A stretch of DNA of 64,000 bases from Pyrrhosoma nymphula (lineage: Eukaryota; Arthropoda; Insecta; Odonata; Coenagrionidae): contig OY754336.1 of NCBI GenBank assembly GCA_963573305.1, positions 16,838,699-16,902,698 of the forward strand. Direction: 5' to 3'. Position 1 is the first letter of the stretch. Every line of letters begins with the position of its first letter. The notes beneath the pieces are model-generated. The model was not told where the DNA came from, did no database searches, and saw only the letters and a program-made list of their open reading frames with translations. Both the position numbers and the translations under genes were made by a program. Of this stretch, positions 35,961 through 47,320 are shown one piece after another.

Positions 35961-36810
35961 CATTCTACTTTTTAATCCATCCGCCCCGAGGTATATTATA
36001 TGCTTCCTCTACCCTATTACACTCTGGACGGATGGCCTCACCCCCTGCCATCACCCTTGGCCCTCTCCTCATCAATTCCGTCATTCTCTCGCTGTTCTCT
36101 CGTCTCCTCGTTCCCACCTCCCTCTTTTGTGTATATATATATATCTGCGCATGCGCGCGGGGTCTCAAGTGAAGGCCCACCGGGGAGTTACCCCGCCTTC
36201 CCGACATCGTGAGAAGAGAGCGTCCATGGAGACGGACCTCTCTGTCCGTGTGTCTGTTCACTCACCGTTTCCTTTCTTCTTCGCACTCCTCTTCCTTTAT
36301 TCCCCGCGCGCAACAAGAGAAGACGGGCAGCGTCTCCGCGCAGAGGGACTTGTTAGAAAAAATAAAGAGTTCTGGGATAGAGAGAGGGGCTCCAAATGGC
36401 TATTAGCGGCGAGGCAGGTGTGTCTATATATCCCGTCAAGTTCCCTCCCCATCTCTGAACCATCTACCACCCAGTGTCTCCCCTATCCCCGCTTCGTTCC
36501 CATGGCCACCACGGATTTCCAATACAACAGCACCCGCACACTCAATGCCTGTTCAATCCCTGCTCTCGAATCCGCCTTCGCCCGCAGATGGTCTCGAATT
36601 TCAGAGATCCATCATTCATTTCACTCGCCACCCGAACGGTTTTTTGGATTCAACAAAGTGCTTCTCCCGTTTCGTTTGCCCTTTGTGTCCCCTGTTCACC
36701 GCTTTGCGTGACTCATGATTCTAATATTTCCGGGTATTTAAATGGCAGTAATGTTACCCATTTGAAGAAAGTGGGTTCGCTTGCATCATTGGTACGAAAA
36801 ATCCAATTTT
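35961..36810. other. C/T-rich then mixed spacer
   Basis: Pyrimidine-rich around 36000-36130 and 36430-36560, with a short (TA)n run at 36133-36142. The 294-codon plus frame 35827-36711 begins inside the ribozyme-like repeat and runs through C/T-rich DNA, has no domain, and is not called. Confidence 0.55.
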
Positions 36811-36811
36811 T

Positions 36812-37135
36812 AATATTCATTTCAATAAAGTTTTGCACTTTTCTACACTTTTAATTTTTAAAAAAACGACCTTTCTCATACCATCACCCCTTGATTTGAT
36901 TGTTTTTGCCAAGTATTGTATGTATATTTTGTTATTATTTTCATGATAATACCTTTTTTACCCTCCTTTTCCTTTTTTGTATTTATTTTAATGAAAAAAT
37001 TTAATTAAAATTAAATTTAATGTTCTTATCTAACAAAGACCACAATACCATGTGTAAACAAGCTACTACACCTGACGATGCCAAAAAATTGGTGAAACGC
37101 GTAGTGTTTAAAAAAAATAAAAATTTTTGAAAGGT
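36812..37135. mobile_element. Element with hammerhead-like motif, related to the palindrome at 45849
   Basis: The left edge (TAATATTCATTTCAATAAAG, then TTTTCTACACTTTTAATTTT) matches the outer arm of the palindrome at 45842-46057. The right edge carries the same hammerhead-like core plus an A/T-rich tail. The middle (36870-37055) is AT-rich and unmatched. I read it as a diverged or rearranged member of one small ribozyme-bearing family, possibly the terminal repeats of a Penelope-like element. Confidence 0.45.
37068..37107 (+). ncRNA. Hammerhead-ribozyme-like motif (type I, minimal stem III)
   Basis: The order of parts is: stem I ACAC (37068-37071), core CTGACGA (37072-37078), an unpaired T, stem II GCCA (37080-37083) with TGGT (37090-37093; one G-U pair), GAAA (37094-37097), palindromic ACGCGT as a minimal stem III (37097-37102), cleavage-site A (37103), then GTGT (37104-37107), which pairs with ACAC. 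All core positions match CUGANGA...GAAA. The extra base before stem II is shared by all copies here. The short stem III suggests action as a dimer, as described for Penelope-like and retrozyme hammerheads. Confidence 0.55.
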
Positions 37136-38550
37136 GCATAACTTGATTTAAATGAATATTGGTACTTAAAGTTACCTTGTTGCGGAGTATGTTAGCTGTT
37201 TCATCAATTCAAGTTTTTAATTTTATGTTTGACGGGGTATCCATGCGAAATTCATTCGGAAATGTAAGTATAGGAAGTTGTGAGGGAATGGAGAGGTTAG
37301 AATGACGAGAATAGTATCAGAAAACCAAATGAGAATCACTGGAATCAATCTGTGGTAATGCACTTATGTATTTAATTTTACATCTCAAAGAGCATAGGTG
37401 AGACATAACCCGGGCTTCAGTTCTTAGGCAAAATTACTAGATGTGGCATGTATTTGGCATCCTCTTTATGCGCAGTTCTAGCGAAAGGAAGGGTAAAGGA
37501 AAAACAATTTATTTTACCAGAGAATGAATAGTATTTATTGTAAGCCAAATATTTTTTCTAAAAAACCTGAAAGTAATTTCATCATTCATATTTTAAAATA
37601 TCACGTTTTAATATAAATAAATACATTTTTTAATGTTCTGTGGCAAAGCCACCTAATAAAAACAATAGATGTACACGGAAAGAGTATTTGCGGTTTGTCG
37701 CAGCGAGAACATTGGTGCTGAAAGAATAACAGAAAACAAAAATACTAAACAAGAGATAACTTTTCAATGCTAATAAATACACGTACAAGAAGAAACTTAA
37801 AATAGAAACAAATGAAGAATAAGAAATACATGAAATCGCATCGTATTATGCCATGCACATGATACAAAAAGTGGGAAATTGCTTGGTCTTATATTAATAT
37901 ACACTTATGCATACATAAGACATAGGTTTTACACTCTATAACAGATGAAAACCTTACAGGATTCGTGACTATGAACTCCACTTTGTTAACGGGCGTCGGT
38001 ATCCTTCATGGCACATTGCTCATTGATCAGAAGTATACATTTAAGTTGGAAATTTCTTCAAATTTCAACGATACCCACATATTACTTTGTGCCATATGTT
38101 TATGGAAAGGTAATTGCATGTTTGTCAAATCGGTAGCATGAATAAGAATTTTCAACATTCAACTTCCCCTAACTTGAGCTGTTGCTCGTCTGTGGATTTA
38201 GTCGTCGGCAAGTCTTTTTGAAAGTATTCATTGGTGCAGGGAAATTTATGAATGAAGGCTTATGTGTCGCTGACTTGGCTCAGGCGCCACTTCTCTGCTC
38301 AAGTCACCGTCATTCTTTGAGAATAATGTGACAGCCAAAGCAGCACCGAAATGCCTCACCGATTGCGCCAGCCTCGCCCTTCTCTCCCTCTCTTCCCATC
38401 CGCCCGAATCAACTGCGCTCCGCCCTTCATTGACGTCCAAATGTCTTCGTTCGCACCGAATCATCGAGGATCAAGGGGAAGTTGGAGGCGAATCACTCCG
38501 CTTTGAAAATTGTCCGAACCCCTCCATCTCCACCTCACATTTTCCGACAC
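37136..38550. other. AT-rich spacer, no gene seen
   Basis: No frame with a domain. The stretch 38320-38550 is more CpG-rich, with incidental frames on both strands. Confidence 0.55.
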
Positions 38551-38563
38551 ATATAGTGGACAG

Positions 38564-39041
38564 GGGTAGAGCGCTTGGCTACTGATTGAAGGGTCCCGGG
38601 TTCAAATTCGGGTGAAGCGTTCGGACGCCCCTGAATCCTCGGAGTGCGAGGTGGCCCAGGGGAAGGAATAGGCCCCCCTACCCTGAATGTGTGAAATTCA
38701 CACGCCTTTGGCTTATTCCGGGGTGAGCTCTACCCTCAACTATCCAAACCAACCTTCGGGTTGAATCTCTAAGTGAAGTGATGCCTTTTAAGCTTTTTGG
38801 AGGAGCGTGGTGGTCTAGTGGATAGAGCTAGGTACTGATCGTAGGGCCCCGGGTTCTAATCCGGGTGAAGCCTTTGGACGCCCTCGAACAAATAATCCTC
38901 GGAGTACGAGGTGGCCCAGGGAAAGGAACTTGACCCCCTACCCTGAATGTGTGAAATTCACACGCCTGTGGCTTAGTCCGGGGTGAGCTCTACCCTCAAC
39001 TATACAAACCAACCTTCGGGTTGAATCACTGAGTGAGTGAG
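38564..39041 (+). mobile_element. Dimeric tRNA-derived SINE, family 2
   Basis: Two tandem monomers. The first (about 38564-38780) starts inside the tRNA-like head, GGGTAGAGCGCTTGGCTACT, with the B box GGGTTCAAATTCGGG. The second (about 38801-39041) has a fuller head, GTGGTGGTCTAGTGGATAGAG, with B box GGGTTCTAATCCGGG. Both share the body CTCGGAGT.CGAGGTGGCCCA, CTACCCTGAATGTGTGAAAT, TCACACGCCT, CCGGGGTGAGCTCTACCCTC and ACCAACCTTCGGGTTGAATC. The second monomer ends in a (GAGT)n tail. An identical 10-bp TAGTGGACAG flanks the whole dimer (38554-38563 and 39042-39051), which supports insertion as one unit with a 5'-truncated first head. These heads are not functional tRNA genes. Confidence 0.85.
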
Positions 39042-39051
39042 TAGTGGACAG

Positions 39052-40440
39052 AAAAAGTACCATTTCTGCACATTTTACTGTTATTCCCCTTCATTAGTAG
39101 ATATGACAATATGTGTCAATCGTGTAAATTTTTAATTGAATCATAAATTTCGAAAAGGGCTCATCTCGGATTTTTGAAAATCTTCAGGGGACAACAGGGA
39201 ACTGAATTTTTGTCAATGCGTTCGGAGAAAGAGCGCAGTTTTTTTTCTGAAACTCCTGCTAAAAGCTTTATGGAAAGCAGATATGAAGTCTTTTCACTCA
39301 TGAAACATTTGTCTTTACGAAAACATGAAAAAGAGGGAAAATGTCCATTTTCGAAAATTTCGGAGATGCGACCTTTTCGAAATTCATGATTCAATTGATG
39401 TCCTGGCAAAATGATTGGTTTCAAATTCACTGTACGGTAGATTAGTGGTGGGTCTTTCTCAGAAGCATGGGGAAAGTAAGCTCAAGTGAGGAAGTATAGG
39501 CTTGGGAGAAAAGTTGACAAGAGAATAGAGTATGATGTTGGAGTGCCGGTGAATGCGACAAATCATGGTGCTGGCCTCTCTTTAAATCCCGAGGTCATGG
39601 GTGAGAGCTTTGGGAGCACCTTAGAGGAATTTGAGAAGAGCATAAGAGATCGATTACTTAGGAATATGGTTTTAATGAATTTTAATAGCAAATACGATAT
39701 ATTCTGCAAGTAAAATTACAGCTGCAAAAACTTTAGATGGGGCTGAAAAATGTATGGTCAATTTGGCTAGCATTTCGTGCATATTTGCATTGTTTATTTC
39801 ACAAATTTCATGTATAGCAAATCACCTTTAATGTAAAAAGCCAGAAGAAGAGCCCAGTGACATATTTTTCTTGAGCAGAAATTAATGTTCCAGTTTTTCT
39901 CGATGTAAGACACATCATTCAAAAGTGATAAGGGATAATCATTCAAAAGTGATGAATTCACATTCGAGCCACGTATTTCATACCCCTTATCATGAGTGAA
40001 TCACCATAGTTTCTTGCTTATTCTTTAGTACGAATCTATAATTACGAGATAAATATTTCCTCTCCACTCCGTTGTGAGGTTTTATCATTTTAAAGTATAG
40101 AACATGATGTCATTTATCAAATAAACTCTCCAGCACATTTCAATTTGATTCTGATCGACCCTTTTATGTGAAAATCTCTCAATCGGAATCGGCGTATCAA
40201 ACTAGCCATATCACTAGGGTGTAAACTATGGTAGTTATTAATTCAGCTCTCCGGAAACGTCCAATGTCCATTCACACTTCCTCTGAGATACGTGCATACC
40301 TTCATCCGGACTTCGAGGAGGCAGTCACGGTCAGGCATCCTCCTAACAATTACGGCCGCGGTCATAATCGGCCCGCGAGTGGATCACGAGTCGCTGCACG
40401 AAATGAAGCACCTCCCCTCCCGGTGTAAAATTGAACAATT
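39052..40440. other. AT-rich spacer, no gene seen
   Basis: Frames remain under 90 codons; no repeats or folds recognised. Confidence 0.55.
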
Positions 40441-40720
40441 AGCGTATTGGCTCAGGAGCTCTCCCCCTCTTCCGCCCCAGTCACGCGGCCCGCCCTCCCC
40501 CGCCCAAGGGGCCGCACCGCGTCGCGGCCCATCGGATTCTCCCACGCCACCACAGCCACCGTTATGTATTACGATCGACCAGGCTGCTCGACGCCCTCTT
40601 CCTCCAACTGCTCCTTCACGTCACCCATAATCATTTCCTCTCTCCCCCCCACCCTCTCCTCCCCCACCCACCCCCCGATCGAAGCCACCTTGCAACCCCT
40701 CGCTCTCAGGATGCCCTTCG
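40441..40720. repeat. C-rich, CpG-containing tract
   Basis: CCGCCCTCCCCCGCCC-type composition turning into CTCTCCCCCCCACC. Two overlapping plus-strand frames of 112 and 121 codons are compositional. Confidence 0.6.
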
Positions 40721-40844
40721 AACTCTTCGTGTCGGATGTCCCAAGGGGATGCGATTCTCACCTCATCTCACCGCGGCTGTTTTTAATATCTCCGTGGGGA
40801 CCCTCAATTTGACTCCTTCAGACCTTTTTTCTCGACGATTATCC

Positions 40845-41389
40845 TTAAGGTAGTTTGAGCGAGATAGTTCCCTAGTCATAATGGAGACCATATTCTAATT
40901 TTAGCGTCTGTAAGAAGTGTGAAATAAATATTGTAATATTAATGGCGCAAATATATAATTATATATGACCAAAATTCTCAGTAATTAAATAAATAAAGCT
41001 ACATAAGTCTCTAACTTGACTCATTTTTTCCCGCCGTACGGCTGAAACCCCTTCAAAACAGCAGGTTTATTTGCGATTCTGTAAAAATTACTGCGGTGAG
41101 TAATAGACTATTTTTTATAAATAACTGAGAAAACATGCTATCTACACACCGTTAATTTTTTGACGAAATCTAGGTGCTAGAAGTTCCTAATTTTTTAAAT
41201 ATTCTCCCTCTGAAGCGCACAGCCATAATCTATCCCAAGTAAAACATCTTATATTTTTAGACAAATTGCTCGAAAAGTAGTTCGGCAAGGGGTTGATATT
41301 TTTATATATATTAATGGAAAGATGAGAGTTTTTTCTTTAAAATGAGGCCTAATTCTAGGTGAAGTGATTTTTCGCTCAAACTACCTTAA
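40845..41389 (-). mobile_element. TTAA-flanked MITE, copy 3 (545 bp)
   Basis: Reverse orientation. Both ends are intact and almost perfectly complementary: TTAAGGTAGTTTGAGCGAGA on the left and TTTTTCGCTCAAACTACCTTAA (last 18 bases are the repeat) on the right, each with TTAA. This is the best copy for defining the 18-bp inverted repeat. The internal landmarks CATAATGGAGACCATATT, CGTACGGCTGAAA and GTTCGGCAAGGGG are present. No coding frame. Confidence 0.95.
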
Positions 41390-44300
41390 CTAATAACAAA
41401 CTACCTCCCACCCTCATCTCTTTGCCTTTCCTAGTGATGGGAACCTTAAATACATTAACATTGATCCACTCTTCCATTTACAAATACCAGATAACATAAA
41501 GGGTATTAGTGGAATAAGGTGTGACAGAATGAAAAAGGAGAGCATGAAAAAAAGCCTCGATTTAGATTGCAAACGATGTTTTCATCACAATTACGGATGA
41601 AAAACATTTCAAATTATATGAATTATGACAATAAATATTCTATTGCTGGTGAAGCTAAGTTTTCGAAAGATTTACAAACAATTTTTCATTTTTTTGTTCC
41701 CAAAATAATGTATTTCCCCCCTCGGTTTATTCCTCTTTATAAGCCTGCATCTTTGTCACTCACCATATTCCATCATTGTATACATTTATAGGCTAATAAG
41801 CAAAGAGAAAAGCATTTAAATGCTCTTTACAGGAAAATTCAACTGGTACTTCAATATATTGCTCTTATATTGAAATAAAATATATTTGAACTATTGTTAC
41901 ATTTATTTCTCTCTGAGTGGCATTTCTGACATATGCGCCCTTTTTTTCGCAGTAGGTCGTGTTTGAAACTTAGAAGTTCATGCTCAAAAAAATATTAAGT
42001 ATGAATTTACGAAAAAAATTAAAAAGATGAAATTTACCTCGTACTTTTAAAAATAACTACTGCTAATCGTAAAGCCACGTTCAAGCCCCTTCTCCCTTGG
42101 TATGTCAATGCAGCATTATTACGTGTTTCAACGCTTGATGCCTAGGTGACTGTGCGATTGACGCACGTTTTGTCGATGAAAAAGAAAGTTTCTAATTCAC
42201 AGCATTATCGACTTACCTTCGGGTAGAATGCGTGGCAATGGCTGTAAATTAAGATTATTGAATACTTTTCCCCTTTTGGTTATTTTGTCAAAATGCAAAC
42301 ACTACTTTTCATTGAACGAACACCACTTAACAGCCATGTTGGACTCACAGCTGTTGTGTCAACCTTTGACATGCACACGTGACCGCTCCCCGCCGTTACC
42401 CTCAAGATCCTCAACATTCCTTTTAACTATATCTAGTCCAATAGAACGTTTGACATCTACAGGCACATTGTATCCTGCGATCTGCCTCAAGGGCGTGTGG
42501 CAGGGGAGGCTTGTACGAATTCATGAATGCAAACAAATATAATTATTCACTTTAAATGAAACAACTACGCAGTGAAATGTTTGGGTGTTTAGCTTGTGCT
42601 CCCTCCCTGAAAATACGGGGAAAAGTATTTTAATCAATTAATTAATTAAATATTCTCTGTGAATATATGTATACTTTATTACGAGTGCTTTAATCCAATT
42701 ATGCAGCGCAGAAGCATCATGGCTTCATTGGTGCCAGAAATAAGATACCCTCTCCTCAGTGTTCTCCCGACCACATTCATGCATTATACGTACCGTATTT
42801 TATTGTAAATTATTGCTATTCAAATTATCGTATTCCAAAAAATACGTTAAATACGTATTTATGTTTTATTTCAATGCCACGGGCTTATGCAATTTTAATT
42901 CCATTAATTCACGTGTACCTTTCTGAGTTGCTGTCATAATCGGGTCGAAAGAAGTAGTTCTGGGGATTAATAACTTTATAATGTGGCAACCAAAGGATTA
43001 GTTTTATTTCATAACTGTACTGCGTGACTTAATCAGTGCTTGATCTAAAAAATACTCTGAGGGATATATCCTGCCAAATGCTTTCTAATGAATATTAAAA
43101 TATTTACACTGAAGCACTCAACTTGCAGTTGCACTTGATTCCGTTCTAAGTCTAAAACCTAAAACTTTACAAGGTTTCACACGATCGGTGCTCCTCTTGA
43201 AAAAAATATTCTATTAACAGATCGCCTGATTATTTTTTATTCTCCTCGCCTACCTTTTTTTTCGGCCCGATCCCGCCCAGGGGCAAATCACACCGTAAAC
43301 CTTCTACCACCATTCAGAGCGTTTTTCTCGTATTCAGTAGTTCCGTTACACCGAACTATTTATATCTCCCAATCCTTTCGGCCGATATCTTGATAGGACC
43401 ACCAGGTGTCTGATAAATAGCAGCTGTGGTTCCCATTTGAGTAGTTGAGGATTTCGCGGAAGTTCACCGTTAAGTGTCAAGTATTATTCCTGAATACATC
43501 GCCAGTGTATTTGACGAATCTTGTTTCTCAGCGCGAAATAATCAAGATTCATTGAAATGATTTATGTGAACAGATGTTATTCATGTTCTATTTAAGTTTT
43601 TATCACCCAATGGGGTTGTCATTCTTTTACGTTAGTCCTAAGCGTATTTGACTGTTGTGAATATAAAGACTGTTCACAAGACTTAGGGGTGACAAGTTTC
43701 AAGTGAAATTTGGACACTTATATTCCCATACATTATTATATTTTTCGAAGATGTACGGACATATGTTCCTAATGACATTTTTTTAGAATAATCCTGCATT
43801 AATTAGATGGAGGAAGTGAGACGATTCGATCATGTCTCCCGAAAAAAATTAATTCACTGTCTGGATGTCGAATGGTGATAAATTTATGACGATGTTTCTC
43901 TCAACTCGTGATTCAGTTAATGTCTCTTACTTTCCCAGTGTCAGTCTTATTTATTGGTATTTTGAAGCTAAGTCCATTTGTGGAAAATTTTGAACGTGAT
44001 TAGCTTGTTGATGCTTGAGGGTGGACTAAGCATTTGACTTTCTATCCCAATTGACATGACGACTACGACTCTTGACTTTTTCGTTATACCTTACGATTTG
44101 GAAGGGTAAACTTCCACCTTTATTTTCAATTTGTTTCGTTCATTTATTTCTAGTATCTTTGGAGTTTGAGATAAGCCGTTAACATTTTTGTTTGAACATG
44201 TTTGCAGGACTCTAGGGGTAAAATTTATGAAATAAAATGCATTCTATGCATTATTGCTCATATTCCATTTCATCACTTTCTTAATTTTTAAGTAAATCGT

Positions 44301-44650
44301 TTTATTCCTGTTTCCTTAACTGAAATGTTCCGTACTTTGGACTGAATTCTGCAATGTGGTGATAATCAAGGTTTCCTTACAGACATTCAGCTTTCATTTG
44401 TAATTTATCCTAATCAGTTGCTACACTTGTATATAATAATGACCATAGATGATTTTCCGCTTATTATTGTGGGATTTGACTATAAAATTGTTAACCATGT
44501 AATAAATTTTCCCAATAAAATTTAATTTTGCAAATAACCTTTTGTATCACTTTGAATTATATGGAAAAATATTTTTATTCGCTTTGGAAGGAATTCTTCA
44601 AGCTAATTATGATTATAATTATCTATATGTGCAAAACATGTGATCTAATA
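41390..44650. other. Long AT-rich spacer without repeats
   Basis: The quietest stretch of the window. There are no transposon ends, no tandem arrays and no frame above 105 codons. It ends at the recursive-splice-like sequence. Confidence 0.55.
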
Positions 44651-44679
44651 GCTTTTTATTTTCTTTTACAGGTGAGTAA
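44645..44679 (+). promoter_or_regulatory. Candidate recursive splice site (ratchet point)
   Basis: A branch-point-like CTAAT (44645-44649) is followed by a strong pyrimidine tract GCTTTTTATTTTCTTTTA, then CAG (44669-44671) fused directly to GTGAGTAA (44672-44679). This is a complete 3' splice site joined to a complete 5' splice site with no exon between. It is the form (Y)nNCAG|GTRAGT known for recursive splicing in very long insect introns. If real, it means this window is inside a long intron of a plus-strand gene. No exon is visible nearby to support this. Confidence 0.45.
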
Positions 44680-45260
44680 CTATGACATCGTGAGATTGTT
44701 CAGCCATAAAACGCAACTACTGAATCAGTAAAAAAAACTTCTATAAGGTATGTGGTGCCCTTATAAGGGTTCAAATATGAAGTATATGCAGACATTTTGG
44801 AAGACATTTGTCAGGAAATTTTAATGTATCCAGCCGCATCTGCTTTAGCATTTTTGGTGGGAATCTTGAATCTCGTGTGCGTAAATTTGGGTAAATGTTT
44901 AAATTATATCACCCCTAGCATTTTTACTAAGCATTCACGTCTACCATATAATTTTATTTAATAATTTAACCAATTTCAAATAGGTGCATTATTCCCGTAA
45001 CAGGTGCTCCTACCTGTTCTTTTAAAGAGCTGAAACAAGCTATTTCATTCCATGTGATCTGGCTCTTCCTATTTGTTGAGAATCTCTGAGAGGGTTATGC
45101 GCGGCATAATGTCGATTGGGGAGGTCTCCGGAAAAATCATCTCAGTCGTTAATTCCTGCCCTGTGCGAGAGGATCCGAGGTATTCCCCCCAAAGGGTTTC
45201 CCATGCATAAGAACCCCCAGAGGTGGTCGGTCGCCCATCACTCCTGACCGCCATCAAAAG
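44680..45260. other. AT-rich spacer
   Basis: No gene or repeat recognised. Confidence 0.5.
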
Positions 45261-45460
45261 TGCCATCTGCCACTCCTTTCACGTTGCTCCCTTACCTGCT
45301 CCTCCGACCCTGGAATCCCTCGGCGCCAAGTGGAAACCCTCCCCTAGGGCAATCCAATCTCCCGCCCCTTTATTCCATTCCCTTCCTCCTTCACCCTCTC
45401 GCCCCTTTCATTCCTGTCCATCCGCACAATCCCTCCCTTAATGGCGCACCTTGCCCGAGC
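45261..45460. repeat. Pyrimidine-rich tract
   Basis: C/T-rich on the plus strand (CCTTCCTCCTTCACCC type). The frames over it are compositional. Confidence 0.65.
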
Positions 45461-45895
45461 GATTCACCGCAACAACCCAAGAGCCACAATTAATCTCTTG
45501 CGCTTCTCACCGAGCAGTCGGAAATCGTTAATACAGAGGTAAAAAATAGCTTAAGAAAAGCGTTCCTTTTTTTTCAATTCATTAACAGATAGTCTGCCGT
45601 GACTGCGAGAGATCAGTAGTTCCGTCTCTTACGAATGTACGGTTGTGAAAACTGTTCCTACGCTCTTCTTTCATGGGATCTCAATCCATAATTGATCATG
45701 TGTTAACGATTTTTTTGAGTTTCGTCATAATAGTTTTCTTTCCTTCATTGCTTTTACAGAAGCACGGTTTTCATTATATTTCCTCGAGCATTTTCTTCAT
45801 AATAAAATTCACAGCTTCAGGCTCTACTTTGTAGAAACTTTTAATATTCATTTTAATAAACTTTGGTAATTTTCTACACTTTTTATTTTTTTAAA

Positions 45896-45934
45896 GACAA
45901 CGCGTTTCACCAATTTTATGGCTTCGTCAGTTGT
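45896..45934 (-). ncRNA. Hammerhead-like motif, minus strand, left arm
   Basis: On the minus strand: core CTGACGA (45930 down to 45924), an unpaired A, stem II GCCA with TGGT, GAAA (45908-45905), ACGCGT and T. Stem I is weakened: the bases next to the core (A against G) do not pair, unlike the facing copy. Confidence 0.45.
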
Positions 45935-45969
45935 AGTAGTTTGTTTACATATATGTAAAAAAAACTACC

Positions 45970-46009
45970 ACACCTGACGATACCATAAAATTGGTGAAAC
46001 GCGTTGTGT
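45970..46009 (+). ncRNA. Hammerhead-ribozyme-like motif, right arm of palindrome
   Basis: Stem I ACAC (45970-45973) pairs with GTGT (46006-46009). The core CTGACGA is at 45974-45980, with an unpaired T. Stem II ACCA (45982-45985) pairs perfectly with TGGT (45992-45995). GAAA is at 45996-45999, then ACGCGT as a minimal stem III, and cleavage-site T at 46005. It matches the copy at 37068 with compensating differences in stem II, so pairing is kept while sequence varies. Confidence 0.6.
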
Positions 46010-46057
46010 CTTTTTAAAAATAAAAAGTGTAGAAAATTACCAAACTTTATTATAATG

Positions 46058-47320
46058 ACTTTTCTTCACAACTTTGAAATACGGTTAAATACGAATAAAA
46101 GCATTTTATTCAACTTTATTAGACATTTCTCTCACTCGAAAATAAGTAATGTGGAATTAGAGAAGTCCACGGTGGTGGTCACACTCAATCAGATATATTT
46201 TTTATGATCAAATTCTGGTTCAATAGTGAGGTCTCGTTTCAAGATTTCAAAAAGGTTTTATTTCCTCAGCTGGAATTGTATTTATCCATTTATTTAACTG
46301 TTCTCGCGATCATTCAATGAAATTCCACGTTAACGCGCCCAAAGTAAACACATTTTCTGTCGTCTGAGGTAGTGTGATTCGCGTGCTAAATTTTATGGCT
46401 GCCCAGTTCGCTTCTGAAATAATGGGGTCTCTGGCATTTCATAAAGTCAAGGCTACGTGCTTTGAGCCTGTCACTTTCACCTGCTCTGCGAACAATGGAA
46501 CGAGCGGAATCATTGTCTCCAGTTTTTCCTGGTTGCTAAATTCCTTTCCATCAAAATATGAAACCAAATGGTTTCATTCACCACTTTTTTATATTTTGTG
46601 CCTTCCAAAACTGCTTACGCAAGCGTTCTACGGTCCATGGATGTTTGCCACATACGCTAGCCTGAAAAATAGGTTGATGTATTCCTTTGATCCTTCCTTC
46701 TTCTATCAAAAACCTCAGAATAATCATTTTCCACATCTTCCTTTTTCCACCGTATTCTAAACAATACGCATTTCCGCCACGTGTGCATAGTAATTGTAAC
46801 ACCGCAATGGCAAACTAAGGATACATTTTCAGCGCAATTGAATAACAAAATTTTATGCGTGTAATATTTTAGTTGGAATAATTTTCAAAGCACGAATTAA
46901 TCAGGCGTTCGTATATTATCCCTAGCACCTCTTTTCCTCTATGGGAGTCTTCTGGAGTACCTACGTGCAATGATCAAGAAAAGCAAAAAAAACTTCATAA
47001 CTTGGAAATTGCTAGATAGCGTTGTAAAAACGTTGAACATTTATTTTTGGACAAAGGAAACAAATTTAAAACTTTACAAAAATTTTACAATAAATGTAAA
47101 AGAAACCCACAATCACATGTATTTAAAATTATTTTATAACCTTAAGAGTCCTTCTGAGCCCTAAAATCATAGGTAAATGATAAATTGGTGTTGATTGAAG
47201 GCTAAGAGCGTTCATTATCATCCACAGTCATATTAGGTTAAGTTTCACGCATTCCCAGGAAAGTAACGCTCTTTTTTTTACCGTTCATAAGAAAAGGGAA
47301 AGAAGATAAGGAGGCCCCTG
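46058..47320. other. AT-rich spacer, no gene seen
   Basis: The frame at 46374-46760 (128 codons) has no recognisable domain and no supporting splice context; not called. Confidence 0.5.

Larger units (their letters stand above)
45849..46057. repeat. 209-bp palindrome carrying two facing hammerhead-like motifs
   Basis: The left arm, 45849-45951, is nearly the reverse complement of the right arm, 45952-46057, and the centre is TTTACATATATGTAAA. From outside in, each arm holds TTTGGTAATTTTCTACAC, an A/T-run, the hammerhead-like unit, and CTAC..ACAC. This is an inverted head-to-head pair of one repeat unit. Penelope-like elements often have inverted terminal repeats with ribozymes, which would explain it, but no coding part is present. 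Confidence 0.85.

Noticed and set aside
35827..36711. 294-codon open frame, the longest outside the LINE
   Set aside because: It starts inside the ribozyme-bearing inverted repeat, runs through C/T-rich DNA, has no domain, and includes microsatellite sequence.
38564..38640. tRNA gene
   Set aside because: The B box is good but the acceptor stem does not close, and the same head recurs with a shared non-tRNA body, so it is a SINE.
46374..46760. 128-codon plus frame as a host exon
   Set aside because: No domain, no convincing splice sites, and composition like the spacer around it.
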